A stretch of DNA of 30,121 bases from Flavobacteriales bacterium UBA3376 (GTDB lineage: Bacteria; Bacteroidota; Bacteroidia; Flavobacteriales; Weeksellaceae): assembly GCA_002359055.1 (NCBI GenBank), contig DEQC01000038.1:16203-46323 (forward strand), read 5' to 3'. Under the pieces are notes generated by a model, which saw only the letters and a program-made list of their open reading frames with translations, did no database searches and had not been told where the DNA came from. Below are positions 8,016-16,614 of this stretch, piece by piece (within the stretch, counting starts at the first letter, position 1; each line of letters begins with the position of its first letter). The position numbers and the translations under genes were made by a program.

Positions 8016-9410
8016 ATGAACACAAGATATTTAGATTTAATAGAGCAATCTTTTGACTTTCCGCAGGAAGAATTCACCTTAGAAGATGACAATTTATTGT
8101 TTCATGGAATTGATTTGATGAAATTGATTGAAGAGCATGGAACTCCTCTGAAGTTGACTTATTTGCCGAAAATTTCACAAAACATTCAGAAAACCAAGAA
8201 ATGGTTCAATACTGCAAGAAGAAAAATTGGATATTCAGGAAAGTATAATTATTGCTATTGTACGAAAAGTTCACATTTTCATCACGTTTTAAAGGAAGCA
8301 TTGACCAATGACATTCATATAGAAACTTCGTCGGCTTATGATATAAACATAGTTGAGAGTTTATTGGAAGAAGGCTTGTTGACCAAGGATAAATATGTGA
8401 TTTGCAATGGATTTAAACGAGGGAGATATATCGAAAATATTTCGAGATTGATCAATAATGGTCACAAAAAAATAATTCCAATTCTTGACAATTACGAAGA
8501 ATTACCATTGCTTTTAGAAGCGACTGATAAGAAATTTGAAATTGGAATTCGCATCGCTTCAGAAGAAGAACCGAAGTTTGAATTTTATACTTCTCGATTA
8601 GGTATTGGATATAAGGACATCGTTCCTTTTTATAACAATTTCATCAGAGATGAAGAGAATGTGAAGTTAAAAATGCTTCATTTCTTCATCAATACTGGTA
8701 TCAGAGACAATTCTTATTACTGGAATGAACTCAGCAAATGTTTACGAGTTTATGTAAAGTTGAAATTGGTTTGTCCAAGTTTGGATAGCTTAAATATAGG
8801 TGGAGGTTTTCCAGTGAAAAATTCTCCTGGTTTTGAGTTTGATTATGAATATATGATCGAGGAAATCCTCACTCAGATTAAAACAATTTGTGATGAATGG
8901 GAAGTTCCTGTTCCGAATATTTTTACAGAATTCGGGTCATTTACAGTAGGAGAGAGCGGTGCTATTATTTATCAAGTTTTACAACAGAAAAAACAAAACG
9001 ATAGAGAGTCTTGGAACATGATCAACTCATCTTTTATGACGACTTTGCCAGATGCTTGGGCGATTAACAAGCGTTTTGTGCTGTTTCCAGTGAATCGTTG
9101 GCACGATAGATACGAGCGGGTTTTGTTGGGTGGATTGACATGTGATTCTGATGATTATTACAATTCAGAACAGCATGTGAATGCGATTTATTTGCCTAAA
9201 TTTAATCCTAAAAAACCTTTGTATGTAGGTTTTTTCAATACGGGAGCTTATCAGGACAATATTGGCGGATTTGGTGGAATTCACCATTGTTTAATTCCTC
9301 AACCGAAATATTTATTGATCGATGAAAATTACGACGTAGAAGTATTTTCAGAAGAGCAAAGTCATGAAGAAGTATTAGATATATTGGGTTATAATAAATT
9401 CAAAAAATAA
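8016..9410 (+). CDS. speA: Arginine decarboxylase-like PLP enzyme (fold type III)
   Basis: A 464-residue decarboxylase of the alanine racemase-like barrel group. Lys84 in YCYCTKSSHF is the expected PLP lysine, IGGGFP is the phosphate-binding glycine loop, TEFGSF corresponds to the EPGR region, and Cys376 in LTCDSDDYY is the catalytic cysteine of the CDS-D motif. It would convert arginine to agmatine and CO2 in polyamine synthesis. It is much shorter than E. coli SpeA (about 658 residues), lacking the inserted helical domain, but fits the length of Bacteroidota homologues. Substrate assignment rests on family and context; a related amino-acid decarboxylase is possible. The deoxyhypusine synthase-like gene follows after 21 bases, so the two are an operon closed by the terminator at 10433. 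Confidence 0.85.
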   Translation: MNTRYLDLIEQSFDFPQEEFTLEDDNLLFHGIDLMKLIEEHGTPLKLTYLPKISQNIQKTKKWFNTARRKIGYSGKYNYCYCTKSSHFHHVLKEALTNDIHIETSSAYDINIVESLLEEGLLTKDKYVICNGFKRGRYIENISRLINNGHKKIIPILDNYEELPLLLEATDKKFEIGIRIASEEEPKFEFYTSRLGIGYKDIVPFYNNFIRDEENVKLKMLHFFINTGIRDNSYYWNELSKCLRVYVKLKLVCPSLDSLNIGGGFPVKNSPGFEFDYEYMIEEILTQIKTICDEWEVPVPNIFTEFGSFTVGESGAIIYQVLQQKKQNDRESWNMINSSFMTTLPDAWAINKRFVLFPVNRWHDRYERVLLGGLTCDSDDYYNSEQHVNAIYLPKFNPKKPLYVGFFNTGAYQDNIGGFGGIHHCLIPQPKYLLIDENYDVEVFSEEQSHEEVLDILGYNKFKK

Positions 9411-9431
9411 TTAAACAAATTTATAATTAAA

Positions 9432-10406
9432 ATGAGTAAAGGACCAGTTAGTAAGTTTATAGAACATAACTATAGACATTTTAATGCAGCTGCTTTGATG
9501 GATGCTGCTAAAGGTTATGAAGCTCACTTGTTGGAAGGTGGGAAAATGTTGATTTCCTTGGCTGGCGCTATGAGTACTGCTGAGTTAGGGATTTCTCTGG
9601 CTGAAATGATTCGACAAGGGAAAGTCGATATTATTTCATGTACAGGTGCGAATTTAGAAGAAGATGTCATGAACTTGGTGGCTCATAAACATTATAAAAG
9701 AGTGCCTAATTATCGTGATTTGACACCTCAGCAAGAAAAAGAATTGTTGGATCAGCACTACAATCGTGTGACAGATACTTGTATTCCAGAGGAGGAAGCT
9801 TTTCGACGTTTGCAAAAACATTTAGAAGACGTTTGGAAAGCAGCCGAAGAAAAAGGCGAAAGATATTTCCCTCATGAATATATTTATCAAGTGGTGAATT
9901 CTGGTGTATTGGAGCAGTATTATGAAATCGATCCGAAGGATTCGTGGATAGTTGCTGCAGCTGAAAGAAACTTGCCAATTGTAGTTCCAGGATGGGAAGA
10001 CTCTACTTGTGGAAATATATTTACTTCCAATGTAATTAAAGGAAATCTAAAAGCTTCTACAGTTAAATCAGGAATTGAATACATGATTTATTTGACCGAA
10101 TGGTACCGAGCAAATTCAGGTGGAAAAGGTGTTGGTTTTTTCCAAATTGGTGGTGGAATCGCCGGTGATTTCCCGATTTGTGTGGTTCCGATGATGTATC
10201 AGGATTTAGAATGGGAAGATGTTCCTTTCTGGTCTTATTTCTGTCAGATTTCTGATTCGACTACCTCTTATGGTTCTTACTCTGGAGCGGTTCCAAATGA
10301 GAAAATCACTTGGGGTAAATTGGATGTAGATACACCTAAATTTATAGTAGAATCCGATGCAACTATAGTTGCACCATTGATTTTTGCTTGGATTTTAGGG
10401 CAATAA
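9432..10406 (+). CDS. Deoxyhypusine synthase family protein
   Basis: A 324-residue cytoplasmic protein of the deoxyhypusine synthase family. In eukaryotes and archaea this enzyme moves the aminobutyl group of spermidine onto a lysine of eIF5A, using NAD; bacteria have no eIF5A, so a small-molecule amine is the likelier acceptor. The plant homospermidine synthase, derived from the same family, is a precedent. Visible here: MLISLAGAMSTAELG, IISCTGANLEED (NAD-side motifs), IGGGIAGDFP, and NEKITWGKL, where Lys296 aligns with the lysine that carries the enzyme-imine intermediate in the human enzyme. All the key regions therefore seem intact. It follows the arginine decarboxylase by 21 bases, which supports a polyamine role. 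No agmatinase or carbamoylputrescine enzyme is in the window. Confidence 0.88.
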   Translation: MSKGPVSKFIEHNYRHFNAAALMDAAKGYEAHLLEGGKMLISLAGAMSTAELGISLAEMIRQGKVDIISCTGANLEEDVMNLVAHKHYKRVPNYRDLTPQQEKELLDQHYNRVTDTCIPEEEAFRRLQKHLEDVWKAAEEKGERYFPHEYIYQVVNSGVLEQYYEIDPKDSWIVAAAERNLPIVVPGWEDSTCGNIFTSNVIKGNLKASTVKSGIEYMIYLTEWYRANSGGKGVGFFQIGGGIAGDFPICVVPMMYQDLEWEDVPFWSYFCQISDSTTSYGSYSGAVPNEKITWGKLDVDTPKFIVESDATIVAPLIFAWILGQ

Positions 10407-10432
10407 ATAAAAGATAAAATAAAGTGAAATTA

Positions 10433-10461
10433 GGCGATGTCATTGGGCATCGCCTTTTTTA
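10433..10461 (+). terminator. Rho-independent terminator of the polyamine operon
   Basis: The stem GGCGATG (10433-10439) pairs with CATCGCC (10448-10454) around an eight-base loop and is followed by a run of seven T. It lies 26 bases after the stop codon of the deoxyhypusine synthase-like gene. Confidence 0.9.
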
Positions 10462-10478
10462 TTTGAAAATTTTAAATG

Positions 10479-10503
10479 AAAAAGCCCTACAAATGCAGGG
10501 CTT
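10479..10503 (-). terminator. Rho-independent terminator of the S9 peptidase gene
   Basis: AAGCCCT (10482-10488) and AGGGCTT (10497-10503) form a seven-base stem with an eight-base loop. Read on the minus strand the hairpin runs into T residues (10483-10479). It is 25 bases beyond the stop codon of the peptidase gene, back-to-back with the operon terminator on the other strand. Confidence 0.8.
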
Positions 10504-10528
10504 AAATCATTTAAATAAATATTGAAAT

Positions 10529-12445
10529 CTATAAAGTTTCTTCTAACCATCTGTAAAATTCCTTATGCCAAATCACTGAATTTTGTGGATTTAAAACCCA
10601 ATGATTTTCTTCTGGAAAATACAATAATCTACTTTTGATTCCTCTCAACTGAGCGACTTGATAAGCTTCCAATCCTTGCCCAATAGGAACTCTATAATCT
10701 TTTCCACCTTGAATGATCAAAATAGGTGTATCCCATTTATCAACCATATTACTCGGATCAAACTTTGAATAAGTTTTCATTGCGACTGCATTGTCCTTTT
10801 CCCAATATGCACCACCCATATCCCAGTTGGTGAAAAACAATTCTTCAGTATTGCCATACATAGATTTTAAATTGAAAACTCCATTGTGTGATATGAAAGT
10901 TTTGAATCTTTTGTTGTGAATTCCTGCCAAATAAAACACTGAATATCCACCGTAACTCGCTCCAATAGCTCCCAAACGCTCTGAATCTACATAAGGTTCT
11001 TTTGAAATATCATCAATAGCAGCTAAATAATCATCCATAACTTGACCACCCCAATCTTTGCTGATTGCTTCATTCCACTCAGTTCCATGCCCTGGCATTC
11101 CACGACGATTCGGAGCAATTACTATGTAACCATGAGCAGCCATTAACTGGAAATTCCATCGGAAAGAATAAAATTGTGAAAGCGGAGATTGTGGTCCACC
11201 TTGGCAATAAAGCAAAGTTGGATATTTTTTGTTCGGATCAAAATCTGGTGGATAAATCACCCAAGCCAACATATCTTTTCCATCTGTAGTTTTGATGTTT
11301 CTCTTTTCAACTTTACTCAATTGTATGCTGTTGTAAATATCATCGTTCAAATGCGTCAATTGCCTCATTTGACCATTTTTTAAATTAACAACATACAATT
11401 CAGCTGCATGATTCATATCTGTTCTGTTCACTACCAATTCGTTGCCCGATTGACCAACAATTCCATTCACATCAAAAATTCCATCGGTAATCTGAGTGAT
11501 TTTAGCTTTGTGATTCAAATTTTTCAAATTGAAATCCAATGAGAATAGTTGAATGGTTCCTTTGGTTGGAGCGATGAAATAAATTCTTTTTCCATCTTCA
11601 CTCCATTTGAAACTACTGATGGTTTCATCCCAATGCTCTGTCAAATTCGTTTTCACTCCATTGTACATGATTATGATATCATTCTTATCCGCCTCATATC
11701 CATCTCTTTTCATGCTTAAAAAAGCCAAAACTCCATCTTTAGAAAAAGCCGGACTTGTATCATAACCCATCATTCCTTCGGTCAGATTTATGGTTTTTCC
11801 AGTTGCGACATCATATTCGTAAATATCTGTATTGGTGCTTAACGCATAATCTTTTCCTTTGAGTTTTTTAGAAACATATAGAATTTTACTTCCATCATTG
11901 TTCCAAGTATAATCACCATGTCCACCAAATGGCATTTGAGGCGAGAAATAAGGTTCACCTTCCAATAAATCAATTCCATCGGCTTCAGGATTGTTTTTAT
12001 CCTTTAAAATTAAATGTTTATAATTGCCATCCAACCATTTGTCCCAATGTCTATAATGCAAATCATCGTAGATATAAACATTTGATTTGTCTAAATGTGG
12101 ATAATAATCTTTGCCTAAAACTTTATCCAATTTTACTTCTTCGATTTCAATTGTATGCTTCCCATTGGGTGAAATCGATTTGTGGGTAAGCAAATCTGAA
12201 TAATCATCAATTTCAGTTGCTTCTCCACCTTTCACAGGTATCAAATAGTTTTTAGTGGTTTTTTCTTCAGTTTCTACATCAAATGCTGTAACCGAATAAA
12301 CGACATTCTGTTTGTCATCGGTCAATCCTATGGGACTGATTCTCTTCAGTTTCCATAAAAGTTCGGGTGTCATCATATTTTGTGCATAAGTTTGTGCGCA
12401 AAATGCCATTGCAATAATCAACAGTAATTTTGACTTCATATTCAT
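10529..12445 (-). CDS. Secreted S9 family peptidase (prolyl oligopeptidase family)
   Basis: A 638-residue protein: signal peptide (MNMKSKLLLIIAMAFCAQTYAQ), a WD/TolB-like beta-propeller over about residues 40-370, then an alpha/beta-hydrolase domain. The catalytic triad can be read as Ser497 in GASYGGYS, Asp583 in GGKDYRVP and His615 in EENHWVL, with spacing like prolyl oligopeptidase. It should cleave short peptides (dipeptidyl or acylaminoacyl peptidase activity) in the periplasm. Start: ATG 12445 or ATG 12439, both just after a TATATTTG box at 12465-12458; a longer frame from ATG 12511 would begin upstream of that promoter and add 22 residues before the signal peptide. It is divergent from the DUF4268 gene. 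Confidence 0.92.
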   Translation of the reverse strand: MNMKSKLLLIIAMAFCAQTYAQNMMTPELLWKLKRISPIGLTDDKQNVVYSVTAFDVETEEKTTKNYLIPVKGGEATEIDDYSDLLTHKSISPNGKHTIEIEEVKLDKVLGKDYYPHLDKSNVYIYDDLHYRHWDKWLDGNYKHLILKDKNNPEADGIDLLEGEPYFSPQMPFGGHGDYTWNNDGSKILYVSKKLKGKDYALSTNTDIYEYDVATGKTINLTEGMMGYDTSPAFSKDGVLAFLSMKRDGYEADKNDIIIMYNGVKTNLTEHWDETISSFKWSEDGKRIYFIAPTKGTIQLFSLDFNLKNLNHKAKITQITDGIFDVNGIVGQSGNELVVNRTDMNHAAELYVVNLKNGQMRQLTHLNDDIYNSIQLSKVEKRNIKTTDGKDMLAWVIYPPDFDPNKKYPTLLYCQGGPQSPLSQFYSFRWNFQLMAAHGYIVIAPNRRGMPGHGTEWNEAISKDWGGQVMDDYLAAIDDISKEPYVDSERLGAIGASYGGYSVFYLAGIHNKRFKTFISHNGVFNLKSMYGNTEELFFTNWDMGGAYWEKDNAVAMKTYSKFDPSNMVDKWDTPILIIQGGKDYRVPIGQGLEAYQVAQLRGIKSRLLYFPEENHWVLNPQNSVIWHKEFYRWLEETL

Positions 12446-12457
12446 AATTTTGAAGTC

Positions 12458-12465
12458 CAAATATA
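12458..12465 (-). promoter_or_regulatory. -7 element of the S9 peptidase gene
   Basis: TATATTTG on the minus strand, 12 bases upstream of the ATG at 12445. It decides the start, because the alternative ATG at 12511 lies upstream of it. Confidence 0.6.
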
Positions 12466-12549
12466 ATAAACACAAGAGTAGTAAAGGAAATTTAACTGGA
12501 AATAAACTCATTTAGATCAACTCTCAATTAAATTCAATTAATTTGTAAA

Positions 12550-13011
12550 ATGTATTCAAAAGAAGAAGCGTCGAGGATAAGAAAAAAGTTTTGGGTTTCA
12601 TTTGGTCAATATATGAAACTCCAAGATTCGGCTTGTAGTGCAAAAGTGAATTGGATCAACTATAAAACGGGTATCAAATCTTTGGAATTTAAAACGGATG
12701 TAACTAATAAATTGGCGCGTATCGCTATTGAAATAACAGATCCTGACATAGAAATGCAAGCTTTGATGTTTGAACAATTCGAAGAGCTTCAACCGATGTT
12801 TCATGCACAAGTAGGAGAGGAGTGGATTTGGTTTGATGAATATTTTGATGAATTTGGTAAACAAAAAGCCATGATAGAATTGAAACTCGAGAAAGTAAGT
12901 GTTTTTAGAGAATCGGATTGGCCAAAAATCATTGAATTTCTCAAAACAAATTTGCTGAAATTGGATGAATTTTGGTGCGACACAAAAGAAATTTTTGAAG
13001 TATTTAAATAA
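12550..13011 (+). CDS. DUF4268 domain-containing protein
   Basis: A 153-residue soluble protein of uncharacterised family DUF4268, recognised from MYSKEEASRIRKKFW at the N-terminus, the WINYKTGIK region and the strand FKTDVTNKLARIAIEI. DUF4268 domains also occur at the C-terminus of larger proteins near restriction-like nucleases, but here it stands alone at full length. No catalytic residues are recognisable and there is no signal peptide. It is divergent from the S9 peptidase gene and converges with the DUF808 gene, one base between stop codons. No clear promoter; TAATTTG just before the ATG is one base short of a -7 box. Confidence 0.8.
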   Translation: MYSKEEASRIRKKFWVSFGQYMKLQDSACSAKVNWINYKTGIKSLEFKTDVTNKLARIAIEITDPDIEMQALMFEQFEELQPMFHAQVGEEWIWFDEYFDEFGKQKAMIELKLEKVSVFRESDWPKIIEFLKTNLLKLDEFWCDTKEIFEVFK

Positions 13012-13012
13012 A

Positions 13013-13888
13013 TTATTCTTCTACAACTTTAGAAGAACCAAATAATTTAGTCACAAGAGTAACTACAAAATAAGTCAAAATACCTGCACTCAATCCCAAT
13101 AGAATTTCTTTTATAATCGATGGGAGTTCGGTCAAAAAATCTTTGAAAAAATCGATTTGATGTGCAAAAATTCCACCCGATACAAGTATCAATGCAATTG
13201 TTCCTATAACGCTTAAAGATTTGATAATGACTGGAAGTGATTTGACCAAAAGGTTTCCTAAATTGAAGAAAAATCCTTTTCCTTCAGATTTTAAAATCAA
13301 TTTATAACCCACATCATCCATTCTTACAATCAAAGTTACAATTCCATAAACACCTATAGTTGCCAAAAGTGCAACTATAGAAACCGTTAGAATCTGTACA
13401 ACCAAAGTTTCATTCAAAACAGTACTCAGCGCAATGATTACAATTTCAACTGAAAGAATAAAATCGGTAATAATGGCCGAACGAACTTTTGTTTTCTCGG
13501 CTTCCAAACTAAGTTGTTCTTGCTCTTCGTAAATTTTCATTGATTTATTTTTCGATTGAAATAAATATTCGACAATTTTAGCAATTCCTTCGTATGCCAA
13601 ATAAAATCCACCAATAATCAGTGCTATTTTAGTTGCAATTGGAAGAAAAGAATTGAGCAAAAGAACGGCAGGAACTATAATTAATTTATTGACAAAAGAA
13701 CCTTTTGTAATCGCCCATAGAACAGGAATTTCATGTGAAGCTAAAAAACCAGTGGCTTTTTCAGCATTGACCGCTAAATCATCGCCCAGAATACCTGCTG
13801 TTTTTCTCGTTGCTATTTTACTTGTGACTGCCACATCATCCATCAAAGCGGCTATGTCGTCTAAAACTGCAAAAATTCCTGATGCCAT
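13013..13888 (-). CDS. DUF808 family inner-membrane protein (YedI-like)
   Basis: A 291-residue integral membrane protein of the DUF808/YedI family. The N-terminus MASGIFAVLDDIAALMDDVA is characteristic of the family, and LGDDLAVNAEKATGF follows. Hydrophobic segments lie at about residues 70-110, 140-190, 220-245 and 260-285. Function is unknown; transport has been suggested from topology only. ATG 13888 is chosen because it gives the family N-terminus; an in-frame TTG six bases upstream gives only two extra residues. No convincing -7 box is visible upstream. Confidence 0.88.
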   Translation of the reverse strand: MASGIFAVLDDIAALMDDVAVTSKIATRKTAGILGDDLAVNAEKATGFLASHEIPVLWAITKGSFVNKLIIVPAVLLLNSFLPIATKIALIIGGFYLAYEGIAKIVEYLFQSKNKSMKIYEEQEQLSLEAEKTKVRSAIITDFILSVEIVIIALSTVLNETLVVQILTVSIVALLATIGVYGIVTLIVRMDDVGYKLILKSEGKGFFFNLGNLLVKSLPVIIKSLSVIGTIALILVSGGIFAHQIDFFKDFLTELPSIIKEILLGLSAGILTYFVVTLVTKLFGSSKVVEE

Positions 13889-13964
13889 ACTCAAAGTTTT
13901 GTAATTGTAAATGTATGATTTAGAAATTGAATTTGAAACAAAATGTTTTTACCAATAAATCTCT

Positions 13965-13996
13965 ATGACTCATATAACAACCCCCATAATGACTCA
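13965..13996. repeat. Two direct copies of ATGACTCA upstream of the histidine kinase gene
   Basis: ATGACTCA occurs at 13965-13972 and again at 13989-13996, 24 bases apart start to start, just upstream of the TATATTTG box at 14016. TGACTCA is itself nearly palindromic. The placement, around -62 and -38 relative to the predicted start, would suit a regulator site. This is inference from position only. Confidence 0.3.
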
Positions 13997-14015
13997 ACAT
14001 CTGAAAGTTTTGTTT

Positions 14016-14023
14016 TATATTTG
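14016..14023 (+). promoter_or_regulatory. -7 element of the histidine kinase gene
   Basis: TATATTTG, exact TAnnTTTG, with a predicted leader of about 65 bases before the ATG at 14095. No TTG is seen at the usual -33 distance. Confidence 0.5.
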
Positions 14024-14094
14024 AAAATTGGGTTTTCAGTCCGATTGACTTTTAACTAAGGCTTGAAAAACTCTTTCAACAATTGAAAAATGGC

Positions 14095-15258
14095 ATGAAT
14101 CGTTTTACACTTTTAAAAAATAGAAACATAAGTAAATGGATAGGTTTTTTGTTTGCTTTTCTGATTTTTGGTATGACGGTTTGGTTTTCCAATCAATTTG
14201 TTCAACAGTTAAAACACGAAGAACAATTAAAAATAGAAAATTATGCTCAAGCTGTTCAATTGTTAGGATCTGATGAAATTTTCAGTTCAAAAGTTCAAGA
14301 ATATTTGGTAGGTATTACGGCTGCCAATAAAACACTTCCTGTGATTTTGGTCGATGAGGAAGATGAGTTGATTTTGGTGAGTAATATTTCAGAGGAAATT
14401 CAAAATGATTCAAAAAATTTAGAGAAAATTGTTTCTAAAATGAAACAATTGCACGAGCCAATTGAAGTTGATTTGGGTGAATTGGGGAAGCAATATGTTT
14501 ATTATGAAAATTCACAATTGCTGAAGCGTTTACAATATTATCCGATGATTCTCATTCTAATCATTATTTTGTTTGCATATTTCAGCTATTGGTATTTTAA
14601 AACTTTGAAAAACACTGAACAGAGTTTTTTGTGGGCAGGTATGGCCAAAGAAACTGCTCATCAAATTGGAACGCCACTTTCATCACTTATGGGTTGGATT
14701 GAGATACTCAAATTAGAAAATGTCAGTCAGGAACCTATTCAAGAAATGGAAAATGACATCGAGCGTTTGGAACAAATCACCGAAAGGTTTTCTAAAATTG
14801 GTTCATTGCCAGAATTGGAATTGCATAATATCGTTGAAGTTACCGAAAATTCAGTCAATTATCTGAAAAGTAGAACTTCGAAAAAAGTCGATTATCAATT
14901 CAATTCAGACAAAGGTGAAATCAGAATTCCATTGAATGTGGCGCTTTATAGTTGGGTGATTGAAAATTTAATAAAAAATTCGGTCGATGCCATGCAAAGT
15001 GTCGGAGCGATCAGTGTTCATATTTCTGACAATTTGGATGATGTGATTGTAAGCATTACCGACACAGGACCAGGGATTTCTAAGAATTTGCACAAAAGAA
15101 TATTCGAACCTGGTTATACTACCAAGAAAAGAGGTTGGGGCTTAGGCTTGTCTTTGGCGAAAAGAATTGTAGAAAATTATCACAAAGGAAAAATATTTGT
15201 AGCTAAATCTGACAAAGAATCAGGTACTGAAATTCAAATGATTTTGAAAAAGAAATAA
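14095..15258 (+). CDS. Membrane-bound sensor histidine kinase (orphan)
   Basis: A 387-residue kinase: membrane helix at about 14-32, an extracytoplasmic sensor loop of about 115 residues (33-148), a second helix at about 150-168, then directly the dimerisation/phosphoacceptor helix with His189 in KETAHQIGTPLSSL, and an ATPase domain with N box (NLIKNSVDAM), G1 (DTGPGIS) and G2 (GWGLGLSLAKRIV). All catalytic boxes are intact, so it should autophosphorylate. No HAMP or PAS domain is apparent. No response regulator is encoded nearby, so its partner must be elsewhere. ATG 14095 is chosen over an in-frame TTG 12 bases earlier. It converges on mgtE with no base between the stop codons. Confidence 0.92.
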   Translation: MNRFTLLKNRNISKWIGFLFAFLIFGMTVWFSNQFVQQLKHEEQLKIENYAQAVQLLGSDEIFSSKVQEYLVGITAANKTLPVILVDEEDELILVSNISEEIQNDSKNLEKIVSKMKQLHEPIEVDLGELGKQYVYYENSQLLKRLQYYPMILILIIILFAYFSYWYFKTLKNTEQSFLWAGMAKETAHQIGTPLSSLMGWIEILKLENVSQEPIQEMENDIERLEQITERFSKIGSLPELELHNIVEVTENSVNYLKSRTSKKVDYQFNSDKGEIRIPLNVALYSWVIENLIKNSVDAMQSVGAISVHISDNLDDVIVSITDTGPGISKNLHKRIFEPGYTTKKRGWGLGLSLAKRIVENYHKGKIFVAKSDKESGTEIQMILKKK

Positions 15259-16614
15259 TTAAACTCCAAGAATTAATTTGGCTACAACAAAATAAATAAA
15301 TACCCCTAAAACATCATTGCTCGTCGTGATAAATGGACCTGTAGAAACCGCTGGATCAATTCCTCTATTGTTCAAAAATATTGGAATGAAAGTACCTATA
15401 AGAGCAGCATTTATAATTACGGTAATCAGAGCTATAATAATTGCTATAGATGTAATGAATGTGGTTCCAAAAACGAAATGGCTGATGACCAAAACTATAG
15501 CTGCTATACCGGTTCCGTTCAAAAGTGCCAACAAAAATTCTTTGCCTAAACGTTTGAGAATTTTGCCTTTAATCGTTCCATTGGCCAAACCTTGAACCAT
15601 AATTGCCGATGATTGAATGCCAACATTTCCAGCGGTTGATTGAATCAGTGGAATGAAGAAAACCAATCCATAAACTAATTCTAATGCGTTTTCATATTTT
15701 TGGATGATACTTCCTGCGCCTAAGCCACCGAACATACCAATCAATAACCAGGGCAAACGCGCTTTGGTCAACGCCCAAATGCTGTCGTTTGGTGCGACAG
15801 GTCGAGTGATACCCGCTGCTAATTGATAATTTTCATCTGCTTCGTCTCTTACAACATCTAATATATCGTCAACTGTAATTACACCTTGCAACCTTTTTAA
15901 TTCATCGACTACCGGAATTTCCATTAAATCGTATTTCTGGATTTTAATGGCAACATCTACATCCTTATCCTGAATTTGAACATAATAAACTTTATCGTTG
16001 TAAACCTCTTCCAATAAGGTGTTTGAGGAAATAGTTAATAGTTTTTTCAAACTTAAAATCCCCAAAAGTGTATTGTCGTCGTCCACCACATAAATCGAAT
16101 AAACCTGCTCCATTTCAGTGGCTTGTTTACGCATTTGACGGATGGCTCGAATGGCATTCCAATTTTTATTCACCACCACATATTCCTTTCTCATCAAACC
16201 TCCCGCAGTGTCCTCAGCATAGCGTAACAACTCGACTATATCTTGAGCGTGCTCTTTGTCTTCGAGTTGAGAGATAATTTCTGTTTGTTTCTTACGAGAA
16301 AGTTCACCGATAACGTCAACCGCATCGTCGGTGTCCATTTCGGTAATGAAGCCTTCGGCAATTTCTTTGGAAGAAAGTGATTGAAGAATTTTCTTTCGGT
16401 CATCTTCTTCTAATTCTAATAAAACATCAGCCGCAATTTCATTGTCAAACAAAGAAATCAAATAAGACTGATCCTCAATTTCCAAAGTAGGAAATAGCTC
16501 AGCTATGTCAGCAGGGTGGAAGTCTTCCAATAAACTCAAAGAGAGTTTTGGGTTTTGCTCCTCAATGGCTGACTTCAATTCAGAAATTAATTCTCTTGTG
16601 ATTTTTACTTCCAT
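15259..16614 (-). CDS. mgtE: Magnesium transporter MgtE
   Basis: A 451-residue Mg2+ channel/transporter of the inner membrane. Visible: the N-terminal superhelical MgtE_N domain (about 1-130, FHPADIAELFPTLE), two CBS domains that sense cytosolic Mg2+ (about 130-255), the plug helix, and five membrane helices from about 283. The pore signatures STAGNVGIQSS and DPAVSTGPFITTSNDVLG are present. Length equals characterised MgtE. Its ATG overlaps the last 10 bases of rsmA, so the two are co-transcribed and probably translationally coupled. I see no M-box riboswitch upstream, as expected for an internal gene. Confidence 0.96.
   Translation of the reverse strand: MEVKITRELISELKSAIEEQNPKLSLSLLEDFHPADIAELFPTLEIEDQSYLISLFDNEIAADVLLELEEDDRKKILQSLSSKEIAEGFITEMDTDDAVDVIGELSRKKQTEIISQLEDKEHAQDIVELLRYAEDTAGGLMRKEYVVVNKNWNAIRAIRQMRKQATEMEQVYSIYVVDDDNTLLGILSLKKLLTISSNTLLEEVYNDKVYYVQIQDKDVDVAIKIQKYDLMEIPVVDELKRLQGVITVDDILDVVRDEADENYQLAAGITRPVAPNDSIWALTKARLPWLLIGMFGGLGAGSIIQKYENALELVYGLVFFIPLIQSTAGNVGIQSSAIMVQGLANGTIKGKILKRLGKEFLLALLNGTGIAAIVLVISHFVFGTTFITSIAIIIALITVIINAALIGTFIPIFLNNRGIDPAVSTGPFITTSNDVLGVFIYFVVAKLILGV

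Noticed and set aside
12439..12511. N-terminal extension of the S9 peptidase from ATG 12511
   Set aside because: It would place 22 residues ahead of a normal signal peptide and start upstream of an exact -7 box.
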